From positions 1,736,001 through 1,800,000 of the forward strand of contig OZ257257.1 of the NCBI GenBank assembly GCA_965279705.1: DNA of 64,000 nucleotides, given 5' to 3'. Within the stretch, counting starts at the first letter, position 1; each line of letters opens with the position of its first letter. Positions 1 to 7,470 of the stretch are shown in pieces. The notes below the pieces were generated by a model. That model was given only the letters and a program-made list of their open reading frames with translations. It did no database searches and was not told the origin of the DNA. Both the position numbers and the translations under genes were made by a program. This DNA is from Stagnimonas sp965279705 (GTDB lineage: Bacteria > Pseudomonadota > Gammaproteobacteria > Nevskiales > Nevskiaceae).

Positions 1-75
1 GCACTCAGCGAATTGGCGCCGGGCAAGTACGGCAAGAAAGAGCGGCTGGAGGAACGTTATGACGCAATTCATTGA
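1..75 (+). CDS. 3' end of an unidentified upstream gene
   Basis: Frame 1 is open from the first base to a TGA at 73-75 and encodes 24 residues ending in a charged, Lys/Glu/Arg-rich tail (EERYDAIH). It overlaps the start of the next gene by 17 bp, which suggests that both belong to one operon. Too little is visible to name it. In related TonB operons the gene at this position varies. Confidence 0.5.
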   Translation, partial: ALSELAPGKYGKKERLEERYDAIH

Positions 76-709
76 GCGACTGATCGCGCCATTGTTGCTG
101 GCCGTGTTGGTCACGGCCTGTAGCAGCGGCCCTGCGCCAAGACCGGTGGCGACGGCAAAAGCGGCGCCTGCGCCGGTAGTGGCCAGCGCCACAAAAGCAG
201 CCAGCAAAGAAGGTGCTGATGTGCGTTTCCGCGCCGCGCTGCAATTGATGACCGAGCGCAAGAGCACCGAAGCGCAGCAGGCATTTCATGGCTTGTCGAA
301 AGACTTCCCGGAGCTATCCGGCCCGCTCACTGACCTCGGCATTCTCTATGCGCGCGGCAAGCAGCGCGACCAGGCCATTGCCAGTTTCGCCAAGGCGGTC
401 GCCGCCAATCCCGAGAATGCGGTCGCACTCAACTGGTGCGGTGCGCTGTATCGCGAAGCGGGCAACTTCCAGCGCGCCGAACAGTTCTATCTGAAAGCAC
501 TGGCGGCAAAGCCTGACTACGCGGCAGCGGCCTTGAATCTCGGCATTCTCTACGAGGTTTCAATGCGGCGGCCGCAGGAAGCGCTGCTGCAATACCGCCG
601 CTATCAGCAACTCAGCGGCAAGGACGATCTCATCGTCACCGCCTGGATCAAAGACCTCGAAACCAGCAATGCCAACGTAGCGGTGAACACCATGGGAGAT
701 CGCTCATGA
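59..709 (+). CDS. TPR-repeat lipoprotein of the TonB-ExbBD operon
   Basis: The 216-residue protein has a hydrophobic signal peptide ending in a lipobox (LVTAC, Cys at about residue 21), so it should be a lipoprotein. An Ala/Pro-rich linker follows, then two to three tetratricopeptide repeats from about residue 55 to 190 (for example the run with AVALNWCGALYREAGNF). TPR lipoproteins of this kind often accompany ExbB/ExbD/TonB sets and are thought to be scaffolds on the periplasmic face. It overlaps the preceding gene by 17 bp and the following one by 4 bp (ATGA), so it is translationally coupled in the operon. The exact partner is unknown. Confidence 0.8.
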   Translation: MTQFIERLIAPLLLAVLVTACSSGPAPRPVATAKAAPAPVVASATKAASKEGADVRFRAALQLMTERKSTEAQQAFHGLSKDFPELSGPLTDLGILYARGKQRDQAIASFAKAVAANPENAVALNWCGALYREAGNFQRAEQFYLKALAAKPDYAAAALNLGILYEVSMRRPQEALLQYRRYQQLSGKDDLIVTAWIKDLETSNANVAVNTMGDRS

Positions 710-996
710 GAGCCCCATTTCTACTGCTTGCGATGGCAGTGATGCACTCTGGAATCGCCCGCGCCGATGCACCAAAAGCACCCGTGATGGGCACCACCAT
801 CGTGCAGCAGCAGGACGCTGCGATTGGTCTGTTTCTGGCGCCCTGGAAAGACGAGACCACACCCGCGCGTGAGCGCCCACCCGGCATGCACCAAGTGGCC
901 TTGCAACCCGCCGATGCAGCCGCAGACCGCGCCCGCACCGCCGCACTCGAAACCGTCGATAGCTATCAACGCGCGCGCCGTCAGTCGCTGCGCTGA
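706..996 (+). CDS. small exported protein of unknown function
   Basis: This 96-residue protein starts inside the stop codon of the TPR lipoprotein gene (ATGA at 706-709). A short signal peptide is visible, with likely cleavage after the Ala-Arg-Ala at about residue 21. The mature part is a hydrophilic Ala/Arg-rich stretch of about 75 residues with no motif I recognise. Its position between the TPR lipoprotein and exbB suggests an accessory role in the same envelope complex. Function unknown. Confidence 0.6.
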   Translation: MRAPFLLLAMAVMHSGIARADAPKAPVMGTTIVQQQDAAIGLFLAPWKDETTPARERPPGMHQVALQPADAAADRARTAALETVDSYQRARRQSLR

Positions 997-1033
997 GCCC
1001 CATCACACCCGTTCACCACACCGGAAAATCGCC

Positions 1034-1693
1034 ATGAACTTTCTCACTCTCATCGTCCAGTTTTTTCAGAGCGGCGGCGCCTTCATGTATCCCATCGCAC
1101 TGGTGCTGGTGATGGCCGTTGCGGTCGCCATCGAGCGCCTGATTTTTTTGCTGCGCTCGCAGCGCGACAGCCAGCGTTTGTGGGCCGAGGTCGCACCGCT
1201 GATGGCCAGCGGTGATGATGCCGCGATCGAAAAAGTGCTTTCAGATTCATCGGCCGCGCTGGCGCGGGTGCTGGAATCCGCCATCAAACAATCGCGCATC
1301 GACAGTCGCCGCAGCGAGCTGGAGATCGCCACCGAGCAAGGGCTGATGGATGTGATGCCCGCCATCGAGCGTCGCACGCATTACCTCGCCACCTTCTCCA
1401 ACATGTCGACGCTGCTGGGCCTGCTCGGCACGGTGCTGGGTTTGATCGGTGCCTTCGCCGCACTGGGTAGCGCGGACCCTGCGACCAAGGCTGATCTGCT
1501 GTCGTCCGGCATCTCGGAGGCGATGAACTGCACGGCGTTCGGGCTGATGGTCGCCATCCCTTCCTTGTTCGTGCATTCGCACATGCAGAGCCGCACCACT
1601 GAACTGGTCGATAGCATCGAGTCGGTGTGCTCGCGCTTCGTCAGCAGCGTTTGCGGCAAGGCGCGCGCCACCGCACTGGCGGCAGCGGTCTGA
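1034..1693 (+). CDS. exbB: ExbB/MotA/TolQ-family proton channel
   Basis: The 219-residue membrane protein belongs to the ExbB/TolQ/MotA family, which uses the proton motive force to drive TonB-like proteins. A first membrane helix lies at about residues 15-35, a cytoplasmic loop follows, and two closely spaced helices lie at about 120-145 and 160-185. The TLLGLLGTVLGLIGAF stretch is typical of the pore helices. I chose the ATG at 1034 because it gives the usual ExbB amino terminus; the open frame extends further upstream without support. The stop overlaps the exbD start (TGATG), so the two are translationally coupled. Confidence 0.92.
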   Translation: MNFLTLIVQFFQSGGAFMYPIALVLVMAVAVAIERLIFLLRSQRDSQRLWAEVAPLMASGDDAAIEKVLSDSSAALARVLESAIKQSRIDSRRSELEIATEQGLMDVMPAIERRTHYLATFSNMSTLLGLLGTVLGLIGAFAALGSADPATKADLLSSGISEAMNCTAFGLMVAIPSLFVHSHMQSRTTELVDSIESVCSRFVSSVCGKARATALAAAV

Positions 1694-2241
1694 TGCCATA
1701 CGACCTCGCACTCGACGCCGCCGAGGACGATGACGCCGCACCGCGTAGCACCCGTCGCGCGCGCCGTGTGCAGCGGCAGTTGCGGCAAGTGAAAGATGGC
1801 GAACTCAACATCGTGTCGATGATCGATGTGTTCGCGGTGCTGGTGTTCTTTCTGCTGGTGAGTTCGTCCATCGCGGCGGCGCGCCTCAACATCCTGTCGT
1901 TGGACTTGCCCGGCAAGTCAGCGGTGGCCAAGGCTGCGCCACCGCTGCGTCATCCCGAAATCAATCTGCTGCCGGATGCGCTGATGGTGAACGTGGGCGA
2001 TGGCATTTCGCACCGCATCGCCAAGACCAAGGCTGGCTACGACGTGATGGCACTATCCACGCTGCTGGTCGCGGCAAAAAAAGCAGCACCGGCATTCGAC
2101 AAAGCCAATCTCATGGTCGCGCCCGATGTGGCGTATGAAGAGTTGGTGGCCGTGATGGACGCGGTGCGGCAGGCACCTGACAAGGGTGAGCTGTATCCGC
2201 GTATTGCCGTTGGTGATCTCGCCGCTGCGGTGCAGCCATGA
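1693..2241 (+). CDS. exbD: ExbD/TolR-family protein (first copy)
   Basis: The 182-residue protein has a cytoplasmic amino-terminal region, a single membrane helix with the family's essential Asp (LNIVSMIDVFAVLVFFLL, helix about residues 38-60), and a periplasmic domain. The amino-terminal extension of about 35 charged residues is longer than in E. coli ExbD. The ATG overlaps the exbB stop codon, so stoichiometric translation is likely. Its end overlaps a second exbD by 4 bp. Paired exbD genes occur in many TonB-like operons that end in an AgmX/TonB-type protein. Confidence 0.9.
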   Translation: MPYDLALDAAEDDDAAPRSTRRARRVQRQLRQVKDGELNIVSMIDVFAVLVFFLLVSSSIAAARLNILSLDLPGKSAVAKAAPPLRHPEINLLPDALMVNVGDGISHRIAKTKAGYDVMALSTLLVAAKKAAPAFDKANLMVAPDVAYEELVAVMDAVRQAPDKGELYPRIAVGDLAAAVQP

Positions 2242-2720
2242 GCACGCGCCTGCGGGAACGACGCGACCAGCGCGCGCTGCGGCGAGGGCCGCCGACGGCG
2301 CTCAACATCGTCTCGCTGATTGATGTGTTCGCGATCCTCGTGTTCTATCTCTTGTTCAATGCGCTGTCGCCCGAAGTGCTGCCGATGCCGCGCGACATCA
2401 AGCTGCCGGCATCGGTGGTGCAGATGCCGCCACGCGCCACGGTGGCGGTGCTGGTCACGTCACAACAAATCTTCGTCGATAGCAAACCAGTCATGGACAC
2501 CGCGCAAGCACTGGCTGGCAAGCCCGAGTCATTGGCCGCATTCAAGGCCGCGCTGCAACAGCGGTCCGGCAGCAAAGAGCATCCCGGTGAAGTCAGTATC
2601 CTGGCCGACAAGCGCATCCCGTATCACCTGCTGAAGAAGATCATGGCTGCCTGCGCTGAGGCTGAGTACGGCCACATCTCGCTAGCGGTGGTTGAGAAAC
2701 CCGCAGGAGCCGGCGCATGA
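2238..2720 (+). CDS. exbD: ExbD/TolR-family protein (second copy)
   Basis: The 160-residue second ExbD paralogue has the conserved membrane segment with its Asp (ALNIVSLIDVFAILVFYLLF, about residues 22-42), followed by a periplasmic domain of about 115 residues. It differs clearly from the first copy outside the helix, so it is an old duplication that may form heteromers. It starts at an ATGA overlap with the first copy and ends at an ATGA overlap with the TonB-like gene. Confidence 0.9.
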   Translation: MSTRLRERRDQRALRRGPPTALNIVSLIDVFAILVFYLLFNALSPEVLPMPRDIKLPASVVQMPPRATVAVLVTSQQIFVDSKPVMDTAQALAGKPESLAAFKAALQQRSGSKEHPGEVSILADKRIPYHLLKKIMAACAEAEYGHISLAVVEKPAGAGA

Positions 2721-3679
2721 ACGCGCACACGCTGCACATGAGCGATGCCTGGGGCTTGGCGGCTGCGAGCGACCAGCGGTTTCGTCGCCTGTGCATCCAG
2801 CTTGGCGCACCAGTGATTGCGTTTGCATTGCTGATGCCCTGGCTGCATTTGCAATCGCCGCCCGGTGCATCGCAGCCAGTGCCGATACGCATCGAGTTGC
2901 TGCCAGCACTAGTCAAACCCGAGCCGGTGAAGGTCGCTGAAGTGGTGCCACCGCCACCGCCACCATCTGTGGTTGCAGTGCCCAAGCCAGTCACGCAAAA
3001 AGCGCCATCGCGCGTTGTGACTGCACCAGCGCCCAGCGTGAGTGCGCCCACCCCGGTGGCACCCACGGCGCGTGAAATGGCGCAGGCTACAGGGCTGATA
3101 CGCCTGCGCGATCAACTGGCATCGATGAGCGATCGCAATCTGGTGGCCGTCAATAATCCACAGGCCTTGATGGTGTCGGCGCACACGGTTCGCGGTGGCG
3201 CGAGTGGCGAGCGCTTTGTGTCTGGCGCCGCAGCCACCAGCGGTGGTACGGGCGGTGCGGGCCTCAGTGGCGTGTCTGGCAGTGGCAGCGGAGCGGGCTT
3301 GGGTGCGCGCCGCACCGGCGCAGTGCAGTCGAGCATGGGCGCGGGCAGGCTGCCCGCCAGCAACGGCGCCAGCCCGCGTGCGGCGGCGCGTGGGCTGGAA
3401 GAAATACAGCTCGCGTTTGATCGCAGCAAATCATCTTTCAATGCCATCTTCAGTCGCGCGGCACGCGAGACACCTGGCATGGGCGCGGGCCGCATAGTGG
3501 TGAGTCTCACCATTGCGCCCGATGGCTCGGTGACGCAGTGCGCTCTGGTCTCTGGCGGCTTCGACAACCCGGAGTTGGAGCAGAAAATTCTTCAGCGCGT
3601 GCGCCTGCTCAACTTTGGCGCCAAGGACGTGCCGGCCTACAGCTATCCGAATTATCCAATTGATTTCCTGCCGTCCTGA
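2717..3679 (+). CDS. TonB-like energy transducer (AgmX/PglI-type C-terminus)
   Basis: The 320-residue protein has an amino-terminal cytoplasmic stretch and one membrane helix at about residues 32-52. A Pro-rich periplasmic spacer follows (runs of PPPPPP and Val-Pro repeats, about 60-120), then a Gly/Ser-rich linker (about 150-220). The carboxy-terminal domain (about 225-320) contains GRIVVSLTIAPDGSVTQC, characteristic of AgmX/PglI or TonB-family C-terminal domains. With ExbB and two ExbD it completes a proton-motive-force-driven envelope machine. No TonB-dependent receptor lies next to it, so the outer-membrane client is unknown. Confidence 0.85.
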   Translation: MNAHTLHMSDAWGLAAASDQRFRRLCIQLGAPVIAFALLMPWLHLQSPPGASQPVPIRIELLPALVKPEPVKVAEVVPPPPPPSVVAVPKPVTQKAPSRVVTAPAPSVSAPTPVAPTAREMAQATGLIRLRDQLASMSDRNLVAVNNPQALMVSAHTVRGGASGERFVSGAAATSGGTGGAGLSGVSGSGSGAGLGARRTGAVQSSMGAGRLPASNGASPRAAARGLEEIQLAFDRSKSSFNAIFSRAARETPGMGAGRIVVSLTIAPDGSVTQCALVSGGFDNPELEQKILQRVRLLNFGAKDVPAYSYPNYPIDFLPS

Positions 3680-3692
3680 TTTTGTCGAGGGC

Positions 3693-3709
3693 TTGGCACG
3701 GCGGTTGCA
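3693..3709 (+). promoter_or_regulatory. sigma-54 promoter of the OmpA-cupredoxin / nasT2-nasS2 operon
   Basis: TGGCACGGCGGTTGCA at 3694-3709 matches the sigma-54 consensus TGGCACG-N4-TTGCW at every defined position, with the GG (3695-3696) and GC (3707-3708) dinucleotides separated by exactly 10 bases. Transcription should start near 3720, twelve bases before the leader hairpins. An enhancer-binding regulator such as NtrC would be needed, but I could not identify its site. Confidence 0.88.
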
Positions 3710-3731
3710 TTTAACTTGGTAGAGCAAATAC

Positions 3732-3774
3732 CAAGATCGGCCGAAGTCGCCTGATCTTGAGGACATCGAAGTCC
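3732..3774 (+). promoter_or_regulatory. ANTAR-responsive leader RNA (two hairpins)
   Basis: Hairpin P1 (3732-3759) pairs CAAGATC with GATCTTG around an inner GGC/GCC, with loop bases GAAGTC. Hairpin P2 (3761-3774) is GGAC-ATCGAA-GTCC, a hexaloop with A at position 1 and G at position 4 as in known ANTAR target RNAs. P1 has G in place of A1. The 3' arm of P2 (GTCC, 3771-3774) is also the first part of the following terminator. NasT-type protein bound to the hairpins should therefore block termination. Confidence 0.82.
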
Positions 3775-3818
3775 ACGTTCGCGCAGAGCCTCTCTGCCGC
3801 GGGCGTGGACTTTTTTTT
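3771..3818 (+). terminator. intrinsic terminator/attenuator in the leader of the OmpA-cupredoxin gene
   Basis: GTCCACG (3771-3777) pairs with CGTGGAC (3804-3810), with further pairing inside (GCAGAG/CTCTGC). Eight T residues follow (3811-3818). The 5' arm overlaps hairpin P2, so terminator and antiterminator are mutually exclusive. It lies 30 bp before the start codon. Confidence 0.88.
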
Positions 3819-3847
3819 GAGCCATCGACATCGAAAAAGGGAGTTTT

Positions 3848-5224
3848 ATGAACCGCTTCAGCCTTCGCCTGATCCCGCTGCTCGCCACCTTGAGCCTGTG
3901 CTCGCCTGCCGCAAACGCGGTGGACTCAGTGCCGCCTTACTACATCGCGCCAATGGCCTCTTATGTGATGGCTGATGATGGCCGCAGCTCCGGCAACGCC
4001 ATTGGTGGCGTGCTGGCGGCGGGCGCGCATCTGACGAGGCTGGTGGATCTGGAAGTGCTCGGCAGTTACCTCAGCTACAAGGGCAAGGGTGCGACGCAGA
4101 AGTTCTCGCGTGCGGCTGGCGGCGCAGGCCTCAATTTTTATCTGTATCGCGCCGACGATGGCAGCGGCCCCTTCATCCACGGCGACGTGATGGGCGTCAC
4201 TCGCACCTATTACAACTACGGCCTCGGCTACGACTTCATGTTTGGTCGCGGCGGCTTCGGCCTGCGGGCCGAAGCGCTGCTACACAACGACAACCTCCAG
4301 TTTCACGAGGGGCAGTTCAACCTCGGTGTGCGCATCCCGTTCGGTGCGCTGCCCGTGCCGGTACTGTTGCCGCCGCCCGCGCCGCCAGCACCCGCTGAGG
4401 TGGCGGTCATCGAGCCGCCCGTTGCACCGCCGCCCGCACCGGTACCACTGCCGGCGCCTTGCATCGGCTCTAGCGCCGGGCAGGCCATCAATCTCGCCGG
4501 TTGCAAGATGGGCGACAACATCGTGTTGCGCGGCGTGAACTTCGACTTCGATAAAGACACGCTGACGCTCAACGCCAAAGTCATCCTCGATCAGGTTGTC
4601 GATGCGCTGAAAAAGCGCACTGACATCAAGGTCGAAATCGGTGGACATACAGATGCCAAGGGCACGGTGCCCTACAACAGAAAGCTCTCTGACCGGCGTG
4701 CGGCATCGGTGCGGCAATACCTGCTCGCACAAGGCATCGGCGCTGACCGCATGACCTCAGTGGGCTACGGCAAGGTGGTGGCCATCGCCAGCAACGACAC
4801 CGATGAAGGCCGTGAGTTGAATCGTCGCGTCGAGCTGACGGTGACGGCCGCTGACCCCGCAGCGGGTGGCGTGACCACCGAGCAGGCCGGTGTGCCGGAT
4901 GAGGTGGCCTTGGCACCTGTGGTCGCAGTGGCAGCGCAGACCCCAGCGGTTACACCCGTAGTACTTGCAGGCGCACCGGCCACCAGCGGTGTGTCCATCA
5001 GCGACTACCTCTACGTGCCTGCCAGGCAAACGGTGGCGGTGGGTGGCACGGTGACTTGGACCAACAACGATCGGGTGACCCACACCGTCACGTTCGACGG
5101 CGCCGACATCAAGATCAAGGCTGGTGAAACCTACTCGCGCACATATCCCACCGCAGGCACGTTTCCCTACCTCTGCAGCATCCACCCCGGCATGAATGGA
5201 ACCATCGAGGTCCTTGCACCCTGA
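3848..5224 (+). CDS. OmpA-family outer-membrane protein fused to a cupredoxin domain
   Basis: The 458-residue exported protein has four parts. A signal peptide is cleaved after about residue 24, and a beta-barrel-like region spans about 28-170. A Pro-rich linker precedes an OmpA peptidoglycan-binding domain (about 225-340; VNFDFDKDTLT, GGHTDAKG, LSDRRAASV, LNRRVEL). A small C-terminal plastocyanin/azurin-like domain spans about 375-457. The type-1 copper ligands look complete: His412 (THTVTF) and Cys443, His446 and Met449 (CSIHPGM). It should sit in the outer membrane, grip the cell wall and offer a copper electron-transfer site. A strong ribosome site (AAGGGAG) precedes the ATG. Its sigma-54 promoter and ANTAR leader tie it to nitrate control. 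I know of no function assigned to this domain combination. Confidence 0.85.
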   Translation: MNRFSLRLIPLLATLSLCSPAANAVDSVPPYYIAPMASYVMADDGRSSGNAIGGVLAAGAHLTRLVDLEVLGSYLSYKGKGATQKFSRAAGGAGLNFYLYRADDGSGPFIHGDVMGVTRTYYNYGLGYDFMFGRGGFGLRAEALLHNDNLQFHEGQFNLGVRIPFGALPVPVLLPPPAPPAPAEVAVIEPPVAPPPAPVPLPAPCIGSSAGQAINLAGCKMGDNIVLRGVNFDFDKDTLTLNAKVILDQVVDALKKRTDIKVEIGGHTDAKGTVPYNRKLSDRRAASVRQYLLAQGIGADRMTSVGYGKVVAIASNDTDEGRELNRRVELTVTAADPAAGGVTTEQAGVPDEVALAPVVAVAAQTPAVTPVVLAGAPATSGVSISDYLYVPARQTVAVGGTVTWTNNDRVTHTVTFDGADIKIKAGETYSRTYPTAGTFPYLCSIHPGMNGTIEVLAP

Positions 5225-5243
5225 CCCACACAAGTCCCAGGTC

Positions 5244-5272
5244 AGTACCGACCCGCATGGCGCGTCGGTACT
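5244..5272. other. intercistronic hairpin between OmpA-cupredoxin and nasT2
   Basis: AGTACCGAC (5244-5252) is perfectly complementary to GTCGGTACT (5264-5272). No T-run follows, so it is probably an mRNA processing or stabilising hairpin rather than a terminator. It may set the ratio of the abundant envelope protein to the regulators downstream. Confidence 0.55.
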
Positions 5273-5310
5273 TGCCCAGGCACCGCAGTTGGTGTGAACA
5301 AGAGGTCGTC

Positions 5311-5988
5311 ATGAATGCAACCGCACAAGACATTTCACCCGGCAGCCAGAGTGTGAGCACGCGCCGGGGCGGAGCCGGAGTGGGGGGGGCAAGCCCGGCG
5401 AAACAAGCGGTGAGGGGATTGCGCGTCATGCTGGTCGATGACAACCCCGAGCGGCTGGAGATGCTCGACCGCGCGCTGACTGCGGAGAGCCATACCGTGG
5501 TGGCGCGTCTGGATACCAGTGCCGATCTCATCCAGGGTGTGTCGATGCATCAACCCGATGTGATCTTCATCGACGTCGATGCGCCGAGCCGCGACACGCT
5601 GGAATCTCTCGGCCAACTGAGCCGCGAACAGCCACGCCCCATCGTGCTGTTCGCGGCTCGCAGTGACAGCGACACCACACGCCGTGCGGTGCGCGCCGGA
5701 GTGAGTGCCTATGTCGTGGATGGCATGCACCCCGCACGACTGAGCGCACTGCTTGAAGTGGCGATCGCGCGCTTTGAAATTCACCAGTCGATGAGCCGCC
5801 AACTGGAGCAGGCCACAGTGCGTCTCGCAGACTTGCGCGACATCGAGAAAGCTAAAGGTCTGATGATGAAGCGCCGAGGCCTCGACGAGGCCGCGGCGTA
5901 TGGCCTGATTCGGAAGATGGCGATGGATCGCAAGCAGCGGATCGGCGATTGCGCCCGCCTGCTGCTCGCCGCTGCCGACGTGCTGTAG
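5311..5988 (+). CDS. nasT: ANTAR-domain response regulator, second NasT-like protein
   Basis: The 225-residue protein has a Gly/Ser-rich amino-terminal extension of about 35 residues, a receiver-like domain (about 38-155; VMLVDDNPER, phosphoacceptor-position Asp88 in FIDVDAP) and a C-terminal ANTAR RNA-binding domain (about 165-225; LADLRDIEKAKGLMMKRRGLDEAAAY). ANTAR proteins bind paired hexaloop hairpins in nascent mRNA and prevent termination. The gene lies 14 bp before a NasS-like sensor gene, as in nasST operons. The ATG at 5311 follows a plausible AGAGGT ribosome site. It is the second NasT in the window and is longer than the one at 29657-30226. Confidence 0.88.
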   Translation: MNATAQDISPGSQSVSTRRGGAGVGGASPAKQAVRGLRVMLVDDNPERLEMLDRALTAESHTVVARLDTSADLIQGVSMHQPDVIFIDVDAPSRDTLESLGQLSREQPRPIVLFAARSDSDTTRRAVRAGVSAYVVDGMHPARLSALLEVAIARFEIHQSMSRQLEQATVRLADLRDIEKAKGLMMKRRGLDEAAAYGLIRKMAMDRKQRIGDCARLLLAAADVL

Positions 5989-6002
5989 CACCTGAACCGC
6001 TC

Positions 6003-7247
6003 ATGCAATACCGCCTGGAAAAATCTGCAATCCGGCTCGGCATGCTGCCGCTTGCAGATGCAGCACCTCTGGTGATGGCCCAGTCGCGCGGTGCGTTTCA
6101 GCGCCACGGCTTGCAGGTGGAGCTGCGGGTTGAACGCTCCTGGTCTGCCATCCGCGACAAGGTGGCGGCCGGTCTGCTCGATGGCGGCCAGATGCTCGCG
6201 CCCATGCCGGTGGCCGCCACACTCGGGCTGGACGGTTTGGCCGTACCGATGGTCACTGCAATGACGCTGAGTTTGAACGGCAACGCCATCACCGTATCGA
6301 GCGCACTGCATGAGCGCCTGTGTGCGGTGATGCCCGGCGTCGCGGGTGCCGCGCACTACGCTCGCGCGCTGGCCTTGCTGCTGGCGGCTGATCGCAACCA
6401 GGGCCGCGCGCCGGTGGTATTTGCGCATGTGTTTCCGTTTTCGACACATCACTACGAGCTGCGCACCTGGCTCTCGAGTGCGGGCATCGACCCGGATCAA
6501 GACGTGCGGTTGTGTGTGGTGCCGCCGGCGCAAATGGTGGCCGAGCTTGAAGCCGGACGTGTCGATGGCATCTGCGTTGGCGGCCCCTGGGGTGAAGTGG
6601 CCGCGCAGCATGGCAGCGGCGTGGTGGTGGCCACCAAATACGAGATCTGGAACAACAGCCCCGAAAAAGTGCTCGGTGTTGCACGCGATTGGGCAGAGGC
6701 CAATCCCAATACCCACCGCGCCATGATCGGGGCACTGATCGAAACCGCCCGCTGGCTCGACGAGCCTGAAAATCGCATGGAAGCCGCGCAACTGATGTCC
6801 CGCAATGGCTGGGTCGAAGCCCCGGCCAAAGCAGTGCAATCCGCACTGCAAATGTCCACTGGCGGCATCGTGTTCCACCGTGGTGCAGCCACGTTCCCCT
6901 GGCGTTCGCACGCGGTCTGGTTTGCGGTGCAGATGTTGCGCTGGCGGCAGTGCTGGCTCGCACCCAACTTGATGCACATGGCCAACGATGCGTATCGGTG
7001 CGAGACCTACCGTGAAGCGGCGGCGAGGGTGAACGAGCCTTGTCCGCTGGTTGATTTCAAGACGGAAGGCACCCGCAATGCGCAGTGGATATTGCCTTCA
7101 ACCAGCGGCCCGGTGCTGAAACTGGCACCTGATCTGATGCTGGGCGGTACTACTTTTGACGCGACGCAGGCACTCAGTTGGCTCAGAGGCCAGACACTGG
7201 GGGTTCCGAGGATTCGCGAGGCATCCCTGGAGTCGGCAAATAGTTAG
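6003..7247 (+). CDS. nasS: NasS-like nitrate sensor (NrtA/CmpA-type solute-binding fold, cytosolic)
   Basis: The 414-residue protein of the nitrate-binding CmpA/NrtA family starts directly with the mature-domain motif (IRLGMLPLADAAPLVMAQSRG) and has no signal peptide, as expected for NasS, a cytosolic sensor that holds NasT inactive until nitrate or nitrite binds. Typical elements include GGQMLAPMPVAATLGL, the HVFPFSTHHYELRTWL segment and GICVGGPWGE. It follows nasT2 by 14 bp. A paralogue lies at 28500-29660, where the order is also nasT then nasS. It could instead sense another anion, so the ligand is an inference. Confidence 0.85.
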   Translation: MQYRLEKSAIRLGMLPLADAAPLVMAQSRGAFQRHGLQVELRVERSWSAIRDKVAAGLLDGGQMLAPMPVAATLGLDGLAVPMVTAMTLSLNGNAITVSSALHERLCAVMPGVAGAAHYARALALLLAADRNQGRAPVVFAHVFPFSTHHYELRTWLSSAGIDPDQDVRLCVVPPAQMVAELEAGRVDGICVGGPWGEVAAQHGSGVVVATKYEIWNNSPEKVLGVARDWAEANPNTHRAMIGALIETARWLDEPENRMEAAQLMSRNGWVEAPAKAVQSALQMSTGGIVFHRGAATFPWRSHAVWFAVQMLRWRQCWLAPNLMHMANDAYRCETYREAAARVNEPCPLVDFKTEGTRNAQWILPSTSGPVLKLAPDLMLGGTTFDATQALSWLRGQTLGVPRIREASLESANS

Positions 7248-7268
7248 TCGGCATAATTTTTACCAGTT

Positions 7269-7286
7269 TTGGCACGCGGTTTGCTT
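7269..7286 (+). promoter_or_regulatory. sigma-54 promoter of the DUF3034-globin operon
   Basis: TGGCACGCGGTTTGCT (7270-7285) is a full match to TGGCACG-N4-TTGCW, with 10 bases between GG (7271-7272) and GC (7283-7284). The predicted start is near 7296. It sits 22 bp after the nasS2 stop, so the downstream genes have their own control. Confidence 0.88.
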
Positions 7287-7325
7287 CATTAGTTTCGTCA
7301 AGATTTTTTACAGAAGTAAACATAG

Positions 7326-7367
7326 AGAACCGGCCAACGATGCCTGGTTCTACGGACACAGACGTCC
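7326..7367 (+). promoter_or_regulatory. ANTAR-responsive leader RNA (two hairpins)
   Basis: P1 (7326-7351) pairs AGAACC with GGTTCT and inner GGC with GCC; the loop is AACGAT (A1, G4). P2 (7354-7367) is GGAC-ACAGAC-GTCC, again with A1 and G4. The P2 3' arm is shared with the terminator that follows. The layout closely matches the leader at 3732-3774, so both operons are likely targets of the same ANTAR protein(s). Confidence 0.85.
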
Positions 7368-7411
7368 ACGTTGCTGGCAGCCCACTGCCACACAACGTGG
7401 GCGTTTTTTTT
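7364..7411 (+). terminator. leader terminator/attenuator before the DUF3034 gene
   Basis: GTCCACGTTG (7364-7373) pairs with CAACGTGGGC (7393-7402), with one wobble, followed by CG and a run of eight T (7404-7411). Its first four bases are the 3' arm of antiterminator hairpin P2. Confidence 0.87.
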
Positions 7412-7470
7412 GGGTTTTTTGCAGCGTGGTGCTGCGGAGCATCCGAACACTTCATAACCAGGGATTTTCA

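Noticed and set aside
5244..5272. A terminator between the OmpA-cupredoxin gene and nasT2
   Set aside because: The stem is perfect but no T-run follows, and the downstream gene has no promoter of its own that I can see.
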